Source: Flavihumibacter sp. ZG627
GTDB taxonomy: Bacteria; Bacteroidota; Bacteroidia; Chitinophagales; Chitinophagaceae
Direction: 5' to 3'
Length of the DNA stretch: 64,000 nucleotides
Assembly: GCF_000814325.1 (NCBI RefSeq)
Contig: NZ_JPHF01000013.1
Coordinates: 1-64,000 of the forward strand
Under the pieces are notes generated by a model. It was not told the origin of the DNA and did no database searches. It saw nothing but the letters and a program-made list of their open reading frames with translations. Shown here piece after piece: positions 44,107 to 52,834 of this stretch. Position 1 is the first letter of the stretch; every line of letters begins with the position of its first letter. Both the position numbers and the translations under genes were made by a program.

Positions 44107-45117
44107 TTGATAACAAGGTATTTCGATAGTATCAATTTTGCCTGGCCATGGATGTTATGGTTGCTCCTGCTATTGCCCTTACTTGTATTATGGTACTGGA
44201 AAAAGCAGGCCGATCGCCGTGCAGCAATGGTGGTATCATCTACAAGCGTATTGGAAAAAACACGTAGCGGATGGAAAAGAAAATTTTACCATCTCCCCTT
44301 TATTCTAAGACTATTGACCCTGGCTTGTATTATACTCGCATTGGCCAGGCCCCAAACACGGTTTGATGAGGAACAGGTAAGTGGTGAAGGGGTGGATATC
44401 ATTCTTTGTATTGATGTAAGCGGAAGTATGCTGGCCCAGGATTTTTCGCCAAATCGCCTCGAAGCTGCCAAGCAGGTTGCTGCGGAGTTTGTTGACTCAC
44501 GTAAAACCGACAGGGTGGGAGTGGTTATATTTTCTGGTGAAAGTTTTACTATTTGTCCAATTACCACAGATAAGGCAGTGCTTAAAAGCCAGATATATGG
44601 TATTCAAAGTGGACTACTTGAAGATGGAACAGCCATTGGATCGGGACTGGCTACAAGTTCTGACAGGTTGCGCACCAGCAAGGCAAAGAGCAAGGTGGTG
44701 ATACTGCTTACTGATGGAGAGAACAATGGTGGACAGATACCGCCTGTAACTGCAAAAGAGATCGCAAAAAGACTTGGTATCAGGGTTTATACAATTGGTG
44801 TTGGAACAGACGGATATGCACCCATTCCAGTTCAGGCCGATGATGGCAGCGTTCAGATGCAAAGGGAGAAAGTGAATATTGATGAAAAGCTGCTTACACA
44901 GATAGCAAATGAAACAGGTGGCCGCTATTTCCGGGCCCAGGACAATGAAAGCCTTGAGCGAATTTATGAGGAAATTGACCAGCTTGAAAAATCAACGATA
45001 GAAGTTAGCGCCATGCGACGCTATACTGAGAAGTTCCTGCCACTGGCATTGGCGGCCATTGTATTCCTGTTTCTGGAATGGTTGCTCCGCCTTACGATCC
45101 TGCGTAAGTTTCCTTAA
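44107..45117 (+). CDS. BatA-like VWA protein
   Basis: 336-residue inner-membrane protein: two N-terminal helices (about 10-28 and 58-78), a VWA domain with an intact metal-binding motif DVSGSM and LTDGENNGG, and a C-terminal helix (LPLALAAIVFLFLEWLL). It starts with TTG 5 bp after the previous stop; no ATG fits. BatB and BatC, which usually follow, are absent: rsgA comes 34 bp later. Confidence 0.9.
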   Translation: MITRYFDSINFAWPWMLWLLLLLPLLVLWYWKKQADRRAAMVVSSTSVLEKTRSGWKRKFYHLPFILRLLTLACIILALARPQTRFDEEQVSGEGVDIILCIDVSGSMLAQDFSPNRLEAAKQVAAEFVDSRKTDRVGVVIFSGESFTICPITTDKAVLKSQIYGIQSGLLEDGTAIGSGLATSSDRLRTSKAKSKVVILLTDGENNGGQIPPVTAKEIAKRLGIRVYTIGVGTDGYAPIPVQADDGSVQMQREKVNIDEKLLTQIANETGGRYFRAQDNESLERIYEEIDQLEKSTIEVSAMRRYTEKFLPLALAAIVFLFLEWLLRLTILRKFP

Positions 45118-45151
45118 AGGGATTGAAGTACATTCGCAGAGAATTTTTATC

Positions 45152-46078
45152 ATGAAGGCTAGAGTGTATAAGAGTACGGGATCCTGGTATATCCTCAAAG
45201 ATGAGGCTGGCAATCAATATAATGGCCGCATCAAGGGCATTCTTAAGATCGATGGCATCACTTCCACCAATCCAATTGCAGTGGGCGACTGGGTGGATGT
45301 TGAGCATGAAAACGAAGGGGAGAAGACTGTGACTATTACGGCTATACATGACCGTGTAAATTATATTGCCCGGGTTTCACCTCACCGGAAAGTGCAGCAT
45401 CATATCATTTCTTCCAATCTTGACCAGGCATTACTATTTGCTACTTTGCGGGAGCCCAGAACATCCCAGGGTTTTATCGATCGATTCCTGATCACCGCAG
45501 AGGCTTATCATATTCCGGCTATCATCGTATTCAATAAAGCCGATATATACCGCGATAAGGAAATGGAAAAGTATGCAGAACTCGAAGAGGTATATACTGC
45601 CGTTGGTTACAAGACGCTGCTCATCAGTGTAAAAGATAGAATTGGCACAGAAGAGCTGCGAAATTTGCTTCATAATAAAACAACCCTTATCAGCGGACAT
45701 TCAGGGGTGGGTAAATCAACATTTATAAATGCCGTGTTTCCCGATATGGCACTCCGCACACAGGAAGTGAGTGGCTGGAGCGGTAAAGGCCTTCATACTA
45801 CAACATTCGCGGAAATGTTTGATATACCAGGAGGAGGTAGCATAATCGATACTCCCGGTATACGCGAATTGGGATTGGTTGGTATTGCCCGCCAGGAACT
45901 TTCTCACTATTTCCCGGAAATGCGAAAGCTTATAAATGATTGCCAGTTCAACAATTGCCTGCATATGAATGAGCCGGGCTGTGCGGTAAAGGAAGCAGTT
46001 AATAAAGGGGAAATCAGCATTGATCGCTATGTAAGTTATTGCACCATTCTTGATAGCATTGATGATAAGAATTACTGA
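45152..46078 (+). CDS. rsgA: Ribosome small subunit-dependent GTPase A
   Basis: Circularly permuted GTPase (308 residues) that checks late maturation of the 30S subunit. The order is OB-fold, G4 (NKAD from residue 128), G1 (GHSGVGKST, 182-190), G3 (DTPG from 233), then a zinc-binding tail with Cys-X-His-type ligands (DCQFNNCLHMNEPGC). The frame stays open upstream into the BatA gene, but ATG 45152 gives the normal start MKARVYKSTGSWY. It may be read from the Bat operon transcript. Confidence 0.96.
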   Translation: MKARVYKSTGSWYILKDEAGNQYNGRIKGILKIDGITSTNPIAVGDWVDVEHENEGEKTVTITAIHDRVNYIARVSPHRKVQHHIISSNLDQALLFATLREPRTSQGFIDRFLITAEAYHIPAIIVFNKADIYRDKEMEKYAELEEVYTAVGYKTLLISVKDRIGTEELRNLLHNKTTLISGHSGVGKSTFINAVFPDMALRTQEVSGWSGKGLHTTTFAEMFDIPGGGSIIDTPGIRELGLVGIARQELSHYFPEMRKLINDCQFNNCLHMNEPGCAVKEAVNKGEISIDRYVSYCTILDSIDDKNY

Positions 46079-46079
46079 T

Positions 46080-46109
46080 AAAAAAACCTGTACCATTTAA
46101 GGTACAGGT
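46080..46109 (-). terminator. Terminator of the sugar dehydrogenase gene (also near the rsgA end)
   Basis: Perfect 9-bp stem ACCTGTACC (46086-46094) with GGTACAGGT (46101-46109) and an ATTTAA loop. On the minus strand it is followed by seven T. It probably also stops rsgA transcripts, though the plus-strand T-tract is poor. Confidence 0.85.
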
Positions 46110-46147
46110 CTCTGTTGTATGAAATCGTTATAGTTTATTTCTCCATT

Positions 46148-47383
46148 TTATTTTCCAATCCTGTATAGTTTTCCACCATCAGTAACTGCATAGAGTGCAC
46201 CATCCTTACCCTGTGTAACATCCCTGAATCTTTCTCCCACACCAGGCAGAATTCTTTCTTCACCCACTACTTTATTATTTTCAATCACCAGGCGGGCAAT
46301 ATGCGTACTGCTGAGGCCACCAATGAAAAGATTATTCTTCCACTCCGGAATCGCATCACCTGTGTAGAAGGTCATACCGGCAGGAGAAAGAACAGGATCC
46401 CAATAATAAACTGGCTGTTCCATTCCTTCTTTTTGCTGGATCACATCACCGATGGAGCCACCAGAATATTCAATACCATAAGTTATAACTGGCCATCCAT
46501 AATTTTTTCCTGGTTGGATAAGATTCAGTTCATCTCCACCCCTTGGTCCGAATTCGGCTTCCCAGAGATCACCGGTTACGGGATGGAAAGCCAGACTTTG
46601 AACATTCCGATGGCCATATGAATAAATCTCTGGCCTTGCGTTGGCATTATCGAGGAAAGGATTACCGGGAGCTGGTTTACCATCCGGCGTTATACGGATG
46701 ATTTTTCCCAATCCTGATTTGAGGTCCTGCGCCTGCGGCCTGGTTTCTTTGTCGCTCCTCTCGCCTGTGCTAAAAATGATATTTCCCGTTTTATCAAAAA
46801 GGATACGCGATCCATAATGGAGGGTTCCTTTATATGCCGGCGCTGCACGATAAATTACGGTAGCGTTCTCAACCGTTTTTTCATCATCTGACAACCGGCC
46901 CTTGGCTACTGATGTAAGGGAGCCTCCCTCCGTATCTTCCGAAAAAGTCCAGAATATAGTTCTGTTTGTAGCAAATGATGGGTCAAGAACAAGTCCCAGT
47001 AATCCGCCTTGTCCCTTTGAGTTGACGGGGGGAAGACCTGTAATAGCCGGACTAATTTCGCCTGCGGTAGTGGCAATCCGCATGGTGCCACCTTTTTCAT
47101 TGATCAGCAATCTTCCATCGGGAAGGCTGATTACTGCCCAGGGGCTTTTAAGTCCGCTTCCTATAACCTTGCCTTCATAGGCGGTTTTTGTTTTAACGCC
47201 CGCTATGCGTGTTTGCCCCGCAAAGGCAGGTTTGTAATTGGTATTGGGGGATTTTGTTTCCACCGGTGCCAGAATAGTATCACCTCCTGTGGTAACTGTA
47301 GGCGTGGTGGTACTGGTTTGAGAACTGCAGGCTGATGCTATCAGGGTTATACCCGAAGCGAGCATTAATGCTATCTTATTCAT
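46148..47383 (-). CDS. PQQ-dependent sugar dehydrogenase lipoprotein (GSDH family)
   Basis: Periplasmic quinoprotein of the soluble aldose dehydrogenase family (411 residues), oxidising aldoses with PQQ. The signal IALMLASGITLIASAC places a lipobox Cys near residue 19. The six-bladed propeller shows LKSPWAVISLPDGRLLINEKGG, GQGGLLGLVLDPSF, GEFGPRGGDELN-type (EAEFGPRGGDELN) and ITYGIEYSGG, all typical of the family. No PQQ biosynthesis genes are near. ATG 47383 is chosen over a TTG at 47404. Confidence 0.92.
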   Translation of the reverse strand: MNKIALMLASGITLIASACSSQTSTTTPTVTTGGDTILAPVETKSPNTNYKPAFAGQTRIAGVKTKTAYEGKVIGSGLKSPWAVISLPDGRLLINEKGGTMRIATTAGEISPAITGLPPVNSKGQGGLLGLVLDPSFATNRTIFWTFSEDTEGGSLTSVAKGRLSDDEKTVENATVIYRAAPAYKGTLHYGSRILFDKTGNIIFSTGERSDKETRPQAQDLKSGLGKIIRITPDGKPAPGNPFLDNANARPEIYSYGHRNVQSLAFHPVTGDLWEAEFGPRGGDELNLIQPGKNYGWPVITYGIEYSGGSIGDVIQQKEGMEQPVYYWDPVLSPAGMTFYTGDAIPEWKNNLFIGGLSSTHIARLVIENNKVVGEERILPGVGERFRDVTQGKDGALYAVTDGGKLYRIGK

Positions 47384-47502
47384 AATCACAATAATTGTTG
47401 ACAATTGGTTACAGGTGTAAACTTAACAATTAATCAATATTGCTGTTCAGTAATTATGAGTCAGTGCAAAAGCAGTGCCCTGATAATGTACAACACAATA
47501 AT

Positions 47503-47892
47503 TCAGGAAATATATTTCCTGGCAGTGTTTACCCAGAGTTTTGACTCCAGAAAACTTGCCACCTCGGCAACTGCCTTGTTTTCTTTGGCTATCGCTTTTT
47601 GAGCCTGTTTAGGGTAAAGGCAGATGCCTGTATAAATATTGTAGTGGAGACTAAGTGGATGACCTTTATAGCTGAAGTCCCAGATCAGGGAATCAAAGTC
47701 ATCAAGTTTGTTGATGAACCTTATTTTTAATTCTTCTGCGAGCAGGTTGGCAACTTCGTAAAATCTTTTCAGTCCGCCATCTTCATCGATCACGGCTTCC
47801 GTGAAGCCGTCGTGAGTGTGGAGTACGGGGCACATATTGTAGGATTTAGGTAACGGTTTCATGCTGCGCAAGATCCATAGTGGATTCACCAT
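47503..47892 (-). CDS. Hypothetical protein
   Basis: 129-residue soluble protein I do not recognise. It has a Tyr- and His-rich middle (FSYKGHPLSLHYNIYTGICLYP) and a charged helical C-terminus. The frame is open to 47997, but that part overlaps the lipoprotein gene upstream; ATG 47892 lies 20 bp after that gene's stop. ATG 47862 is also possible. It is probably co-transcribed with the small lipoprotein. Confidence 0.65.
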   Translation of the reverse strand: MVNPLWILRSMKPLPKSYNMCPVLHTHDGFTEAVIDEDGGLKRFYEVANLLAEELKIRFINKLDDFDSLIWDFSYKGHPLSLHYNIYTGICLYPKQAQKAIAKENKAVAEVASFLESKLWVNTARKYIS

Positions 47893-47912
47893 GTGACCGG
47901 CACGGCTCCGAA

Positions 47913-48086
47913 TCAGGCTTTGAACTTTTTTGCCTTTGGTACTTTCTCCCCACTCATCAAACGCTCGGCACCAACTGCTTTCCCATTGGCCGGGCACCCG
48001 GTTTTGGGCTTGAAAACACTGCAGGATGCCAGTCCCAGAACCAAAACAGCTGAAAGAAGGAATAAACCTGAACGGACAGATCTCAT
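47913..48086 (-). CDS. Small lipoprotein (57 residues)
   Basis: MRSVRSGLFLLSAVLVLGLASC gives a lipobox Cys at residue 22; the mature part holds TGCPANGKAVGAERLMSGE and a lysine-rich end (KVPKAKKFKA). Small lipoproteins with a GCP..GK.VGAE core and a basic tail are common in this order; none has a known role. It lies 61 bp downstream of the gamma-carbonic anhydrase gene and just before a hypothetical gene. Confidence 0.75.
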   Translation of the reverse strand: MRSVRSGLFLLSAVLVLGLASCSVFKPKTGCPANGKAVGAERLMSGEKVPKAKKFKA

Positions 48087-48147
48087 ATCACTTTTATTTA
48101 ATAACGTATGTGAAGTGAAAATAGTATGCCAGAATCTGTGCAGATTG

Positions 48148-48687
48148 TTAAACTCCTTCCTTTCCTTCAACCTGGTTGCGGAACCAGTCTGAATAACGTA
48201 TATAATTGTTGGCGATACGGTCAATTTCGCCATGTATCAGGTCCTGTGAGATATCTTTCACTTTTTTGGCTGGAACTCCGGCGTAAATGCTACCGGCATC
48301 ACAAATGGTTCCCTCTAATACCACGGCCCCTGCAGCAATAATAGTATTGCTATGAACAACCGCATTATCCATTACAATGGATCCCATTCCCACCAATACA
48401 TTATCATGGATAGTGCAGCCATGTACAATAGCATTGTGACCAATAGAAACATTATTACCAATGATCGCTTTTGTTTTCTGGAATGTAGCGTGGATCACCG
48501 CACCGTCCTGCACATTAACCTTATTGCCCATGCGAATGCTGTTCACATCACCACGCACTACAGCGTTGAACCAGAAACTACATTGATGGCCTGTTACAAC
48601 ATCGCCCACAATAGTGGCATTGGGTGCAATGAAACAGTCGGAACCAAATTTGGGATAAACCCCTTCAACATGAAGTATTAAAGACAT
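48148..48687 (-). CDS. Gamma-carbonic anhydrase / hexapeptide-repeat protein
   Basis: Left-handed beta-helix trimer of the YrdA/PaaY family (179 residues). Hexapeptide repeats run through the middle; metal-binding positions fit VHATF-like (VIHATF), SIGHNAIVHGC with histidines, and the RGDVNSIRMG motif with Arg-Gly-Asp. The end AGVPAKKVKDI is typical. Relatives are carbonic anhydrases or hydrolases of unknown substrate; activity here cannot be stated. Confidence 0.9.
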   Translation of the reverse strand: MSLILHVEGVYPKFGSDCFIAPNATIVGDVVTGHQCSFWFNAVVRGDVNSIRMGNKVNVQDGAVIHATFQKTKAIIGNNVSIGHNAIVHGCTIHDNVLVGMGSIVMDNAVVHSNTIIAAGAVVLEGTICDAGSIYAGVPAKKVKDISQDLIHGEIDRIANNYIRYSDWFRNQVEGKEGV

Positions 48688-48692
48688 ATGGG

Positions 48693-48734
48693 AGATTTAA
48701 GATTTAAGAGGTAAGAAGTAAGATTTAAGATCTA
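48693..48734 (+). repeat. Six tandem AGANNTA heptamers
   Basis: AGATTTA, AGATTTA, AGAGGTA, AGAAGTA, AGATTTA, AGATCTA in exact 7-bp register, in the gap between two divergent genes. The unit family is the same as at 42233. Confidence 0.8.
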
Positions 48735-48767
48735 CAAATATCATGATCTTTGCCTAATAGAATTATT

Positions 48768-49955
48768 ATGAATCAGCGTGAGCTATTCCTGAAGCATGTA
48801 GCCCAAACATCACCTGCACCTATGGCATTGGAGATAGTTAAAGCAAAGGGGGTATTTTTGAAGGACAAGGCAGGTAAAAAATATTTAGACCTTATTTCCG
48901 GCATCAGCGTTTGCAATGTAGGGCATTGTCATCCGAAAGTTATAAAGGCCATACGCCGTCAGTCGGCCGATTATCTTCACCTGCTTGTATATGGAGAGTT
49001 GGTGGAATCACCCCAGGTTCAATATGCTAAACTACTGGCAGATAATCTGCCAACTTCACTCAATAGTATTTATTTCACCAATTCGGGGGCAGAAGCCACT
49101 GAGGGCGCTATGAAACTGGCCAAAAGAGTAACTGGCCGTACCAATATCATTTCCTTCAAAAATTCTTATCATGGTTCCACACAGGGTGCCTTGAGCGTGA
49201 TGGGGGATGAATACTGGCGCAATGCATACCGTCCTTTGTTGCCGGGAATACAGCATCTTGTATATAATGATGTTTCCGTGATAGACCAGATCAATGAACA
49301 AACGGCCTGCGTTATCATGGAATCCATCCAGGCAGAGGCCGGCATCAATGCTCCATTGAATGCCTGGTTAACAGCAATCCGTAAACGCTGTTCAGAAACC
49401 GGTGCACTGCTTATCATGGATGAAATTCAAACCGGGTTCGGGCGCACAGGTAGGTTGTGGGGATTCCAGCATTTCGATATAGTACCAGATATCATTCTTT
49501 TGGGGAAGGCACTCGGCGGTGGAATGCCTTTAGGTGCTTTCGTGGCAGAAAAGTCGTTGATGGATACATTCACGCTGAACCCGGTACTTGGACATATCAC
49601 CACATTCGGAGGGCATCCGGTTTGTTGTGCGGCGGGGATGGCAGCCATGAAGGTTTTGCTAAACGATGAACTGGTAGAAGAGGTTTATGATAAAGAGATA
49701 TTGTTCCGTGAACTTCTGCATCATCCCCGGATAATAGAGGTAAGGTCTCGCGGCCTCCTGATGGCCTTGGTATTTGACAGCTTCGAAACAAATAAATGGG
49801 TAATCGATAAATGCCTCGAAAAAGGATTACTGACCGACTGGTTCCTGTTTGCACCCGATTGCCTGCGTATAGCACCTCCGCTGACTATATCAAAAAAACA
49901 GATCGCAAAAGCATGCAGTATTATTCTCTCTGTTTTGGATGAGATGGAAAACTGA
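48768..49955 (+). CDS. Class III aminotransferase (PLP-dependent)
   Basis: 395-residue fold-type I aminotransferase of the acetylornithine/ornithine/GABA group. PLP-binding features: SGAEATEGAMKLAKR, SYHGST, the Asp in IMDEIQTGFGRTGR, and the PLP lysine Lys247 in LLGKALGGG. A likely role is amino-group transfer from an omega-amino acid, but the substrate is not decided by sequence. ATG 48768 is used; an in-frame TTG at 48750 would add six residues. It ends directly against the convergent RidA gene with no spacer. Confidence 0.9.
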   Translation: MNQRELFLKHVAQTSPAPMALEIVKAKGVFLKDKAGKKYLDLISGISVCNVGHCHPKVIKAIRRQSADYLHLLVYGELVESPQVQYAKLLADNLPTSLNSIYFTNSGAEATEGAMKLAKRVTGRTNIISFKNSYHGSTQGALSVMGDEYWRNAYRPLLPGIQHLVYNDVSVIDQINEQTACVIMESIQAEAGINAPLNAWLTAIRKRCSETGALLIMDEIQTGFGRTGRLWGFQHFDIVPDIILLGKALGGGMPLGAFVAEKSLMDTFTLNPVLGHITTFGGHPVCCAAGMAAMKVLLNDELVEEVYDKEILFRELLHHPRIIEVRSRGLLMALVFDSFETNKWVIDKCLEKGLLTDWFLFAPDCLRIAPPLTISKKQIAKACSIILSVLDEMEN

Positions 49956-50468
49956 TCATTCCACCTCCACGATCACCTCCACTTCAACCGCAATATTATT
50001 GGGTAGTGAATTCATGCCAACAGATGATCGGGCATGTTTCCCTTTTTCACCAAAAATGGTCACCATGAAATCTGAATAACCATTCATTACTTTCGGCTGG
50101 TCATAAAACTCTCCGGCAGAATTCACCATCCCCAAAACTTTCACGATGCGTTTCACTTTACCAAGGTCACCGAGATAATCTTTTAACACCGCAATATGAT
50201 TTATTGCCACAAGTTTTGCAGCATCATATCCCTGTTCTATACTTAGATCTTTGCCCAGTTTACCAGTGATCAAACTTTCATCATCCCTTGTCGGCCCTTT
50301 CCCTGCCAGGTATAGCAGCTTTCCTGTCTGTACAACATTCACATAATTACCTGCCGGCTTTTTGGGCGCCTGTAATATAACTCCCGCTTTTTTCAGATTT
50401 TCTTCCGGTGTTTGTGCTGATGAAATCAATGATGCGAACAGCAGAATTAATAAGACGATCTGTTTCAT
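49956..50468 (-). CDS. Exported RidA/YjgF-family protein
   Basis: 170 residues. A signal peptide (KQIVLLILLFASLISSAQ) precedes a RidA domain with VVQTGKLLYLAGKGP and FGEKGKHARSSVGMNSLP; the Arg in HARSSVG is the conserved substrate-binding Arg of imine/enamine deaminases. Classic RidA proteins are cytoplasmic, so this form works in the periplasm on an unknown substrate. It lies 31 bp after glpF on the same strand and may be read with the glp operon. Confidence 0.88.
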   Translation of the reverse strand: MKQIVLLILLFASLISSAQTPEENLKKAGVILQAPKKPAGNYVNVVQTGKLLYLAGKGPTRDDESLITGKLGKDLSIEQGYDAAKLVAINHIAVLKDYLGDLGKVKRIVKVLGMVNSAGEFYDQPKVMNGYSDFMVTIFGEKGKHARSSVGMNSLPNNIAVEVEVIVEVE

Positions 50469-50499
50469 ACCGAGTGTTTTAAAATGAGGCTCTTTTATT

Positions 50500-51216
50500 T
50501 TATTTCAAACCAATGGCCATATATAATAAAGACGCTAATGCGGCACCTATTACCGGACCGGTAATGGGTACCCATGCATATCGCCAGTCGCTGCTTCCTT
50601 TAACACCTATGGGTAATACTGCATGTGCTATTCGCGGACCAAGATCTCGTGCCGGATTAATTGCATAGCCGGTTGTGCCACCCAGTGAAAGTCCGATAGC
50701 CAGTACTACCAATGCCACTGGTAGCGCATCCAGTGCGCCCAGGCTATTTGTAGGAGATATAATAAGCAATACAAGAAAAAGGAAGATTGTTGTAGCTATG
50801 GTTTCTGAGATCAGATTATTTAAGGGGTGCCTTATGGCAGGGCCGGTGGAGAAGATCGCAAGTTTGGCACCCGTATCCTCCGTTATTTCGAAATGGTTCC
50901 GGTAAGATAGCCAAACCAGCACCGAGCCTGTGAATGCACCAGCAACCTGTGCGAGTACATAAAAAGGCACATCGCTCCAGCTGAATTTTCCCGTCATGGC
51001 AAGGCAAATGGAAACCGCGGGATTCAGGTGGGCACCGCTATATTTCGATACGGCAAACACCGCTGCGAATACCGCCATAGCCCAACCGAAAGTTATCACG
51101 ATCCATCCTCCATTTTGTCCTTTTGATTTATTTAAAAGCACGTTCGCCACAACGCCATTACCGAAGGCTATGAGGATAGCTGTGCCAATGAATTCTGCCA
51201 GGTAAGGATGCATCAT
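50500..51216 (-). CDS. glpF: Glycerol uptake facilitator (aquaglyceroporin)
   Basis: MIP-family channel of 238 residues with six helices and both half-helix NPA motifs (HLNPAVS and AINPARD). Asp after the second NPAR marks the glycerol-conducting group. It starts 1 bp after the glpD stop, completing a glpK-glpD-glpF order on the minus strand. Confidence 0.95.
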   Translation of the reverse strand: MMHPYLAEFIGTAILIAFGNGVVANVLLNKSKGQNGGWIVITFGWAMAVFAAVFAVSKYSGAHLNPAVSICLAMTGKFSWSDVPFYVLAQVAGAFTGSVLVWLSYRNHFEITEDTGAKLAIFSTGPAIRHPLNNLISETIATTIFLFLVLLIISPTNSLGALDALPVALVVLAIGLSLGGTTGYAINPARDLGPRIAHAVLPIGVKGSSDWRYAWVPITGPVIGAALASLLYMAIGLK

Positions 51217-51217
51217 A

Positions 51218-52834
51218 TTAGTTTGAATTGGTTGGTATCGGGTTTGGTAAATAATGGGTAGCTGTTTGATTGAATTGATGGATCTGATCTTCTATCCATG
51301 CATTGGAATAGCCATATTCAGCAGCCAGAATAGACGCCACCAAAGGCGCGGCTTCGATGGCTGCCTGTGCATCAAGCAAGAGGGCTCTTGTTCGCCTGCT
51401 GAGCGCATCTTCAACGGTCATGCACATTTCTTCCTGTGCAGCCCAGGCTATCTGCGCCTTCGTGTAAGGCAGATTTTCATGGATCTTTTCTGCCATCAGG
51501 GGCTGATCGTTTTCTATTGCACGGATCTTCTCCAGATCAGTACCGTAATAATAGGCAGGATCTGAATAATCTACCTTTGGGAGAGCCCCATGTATTGGAA
51601 GAAACTCCGTTTTGCAGGGCCTGTCCGGAATCATCTTTGCCTCAATGGCAACCTTCAATGCATCTTCCGCCATTTTTCGGTAGGTGGTCCATTTGCCTCC
51701 TGTAATACTGATAAGCCCGCTTTCACTTAACTCAATATAATGGTCGCGCGATAATGCCGCCGTATTTTCAGCATCCCCTTTTACAAGTGGCCTTAGTCCT
51801 GAAAATACAGATCTCACATCACTTAGTTTTGGCTCATGCTCGAGGTAATTACCAATATTGTCGAGGATGAAATTGATCTCCTCTTCTTTGGGAATCGGCT
51901 CAGCCGAAGGGGAGGGTACGGGTATATCAGTAGTACCGATGATCAGCTTATTATGCCATGGTACTGCAAATAATACCCTGCCGTCAGAAGTCTCGGGAAT
52001 CAGGATTGCAGTATCACCCGGTAAGAAATGTTTATCAACTACAAGATGTGTTCCCTGGCTTAAGGACAGGACAGCTGATTTGGAAGCATCATCCGACTTT
52101 CGGAGTATATCTGTAAAAACACCGGTCGCATTTATGACAGTGCCTGCCATCAGCGTATATTCATCACCGTTCAGCTGGTCTGTAATTCTAATGCCTTCAA
52201 TCTTGCCATCTTTTTTTATCAGTTGCCCGGCCTTCATATAGTTGATCAAAACGGCATTTTGTTCAACGGCGGTTTGTGCCATATTGATGGCCAGCCGGGC
52301 ATCATCAAACTGTCCATCATGATAAAGAACACCACCTCTTAATCCTTCCTGGTCTAGTGTTGGTGCATGTTGCAAGGCTTCCTCGCGTGATAATATCACG
52401 GATGGACCAAGCCCCAGTTTACCTGCCATCCAATCATATATTTTTAAGCCTAGTCCATAGAAAGGACCTTCCCACCATTTATAATTGGGAATGAGAAATG
52501 ACTGGTCCTTAACGAGGTGGGGAGCATTCTTATGCAGAAGTCCCCTTTCTTTAAGTGCTTCCAGTACCAGTTTTACATTGCCCTGCTGAAGATACCTGAC
52601 GCCGCCGTGCACCAGTTTGGTTGATCTTGATGATGTGCCTTTCGCAAAATCATACTGCTCTACGAGAATTGTCTTATATCCTCTTGAAGCTGCATCAATG
52701 GCTATGCCCAATCCTGTTGCACCGCCACCAATTATGCATATATCCCATTGGGATACTGCTTTCATTTCACTGATCATTTTCGCACGAAGCATGGACAGAA
52801 ATGTTTTTGTTTTATCGGATTCCTGTACCATCAT
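51218..52834 (-). CDS. glpD: Glycerol-3-phosphate dehydrogenase (FAD, respiratory)
   Basis: Oxidises glycerol 3-phosphate to dihydroxyacetone phosphate and feeds electrons to the quinone pool at the inner membrane. The 538 residues start with a Rossmann FAD motif ([20 protein letters not shown]) and the family pattern [37 protein letters not shown] closes the FAD domain and a helical DAO_C domain follows. The first ATG at 52834 overlaps the glpK 3' end by 23 bp; later ATGs at 52831, 52792 or 52777 would remove part or all of the overlap. Confidence 0.95.
   Translation of the reverse strand: MMVQESDKTKTFLSMLRAKMISEMKAVSQWDICIIGGGATGLGIAIDAASRGYKTILVEQYDFAKGTSSRSTKLVHGGVRYLQQGNVKLVLEALKERGLLHKNAPHLVKDQSFLIPNYKWWEGPFYGLGLKIYDWMAGKLGLGPSVILSREEALQHAPTLDQEGLRGGVLYHDGQFDDARLAINMAQTAVEQNAVLINYMKAGQLIKKDGKIEGIRITDQLNGDEYTLMAGTVINATGVFTDILRKSDDASKSAVLSLSQGTHLVVDKHFLPGDTAILIPETSDGRVLFAVPWHNKLIIGTTDIPVPSPSAEPIPKEEEINFILDNIGNYLEHEPKLSDVRSVFSGLRPLVKGDAENTAALSRDHYIELSESGLISITGGKWTTYRKMAEDALKVAIEAKMIPDRPCKTEFLPIHGALPKVDYSDPAYYYGTDLEKIRAIENDQPLMAEKIHENLPYTKAQIAWAAQEEMCMTVEDALSRRTRALLLDAQAAIEAAPLVASILAAEYGYSNAWIEDQIHQFNQTATHYLPNPIPTNSN

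Noticed and set aside
45059-45151. Upstream extension of the rsgA frame into the BatA gene
   Set aside because: It overlaps BatA in another frame and the family starts at the ATG at 45152.
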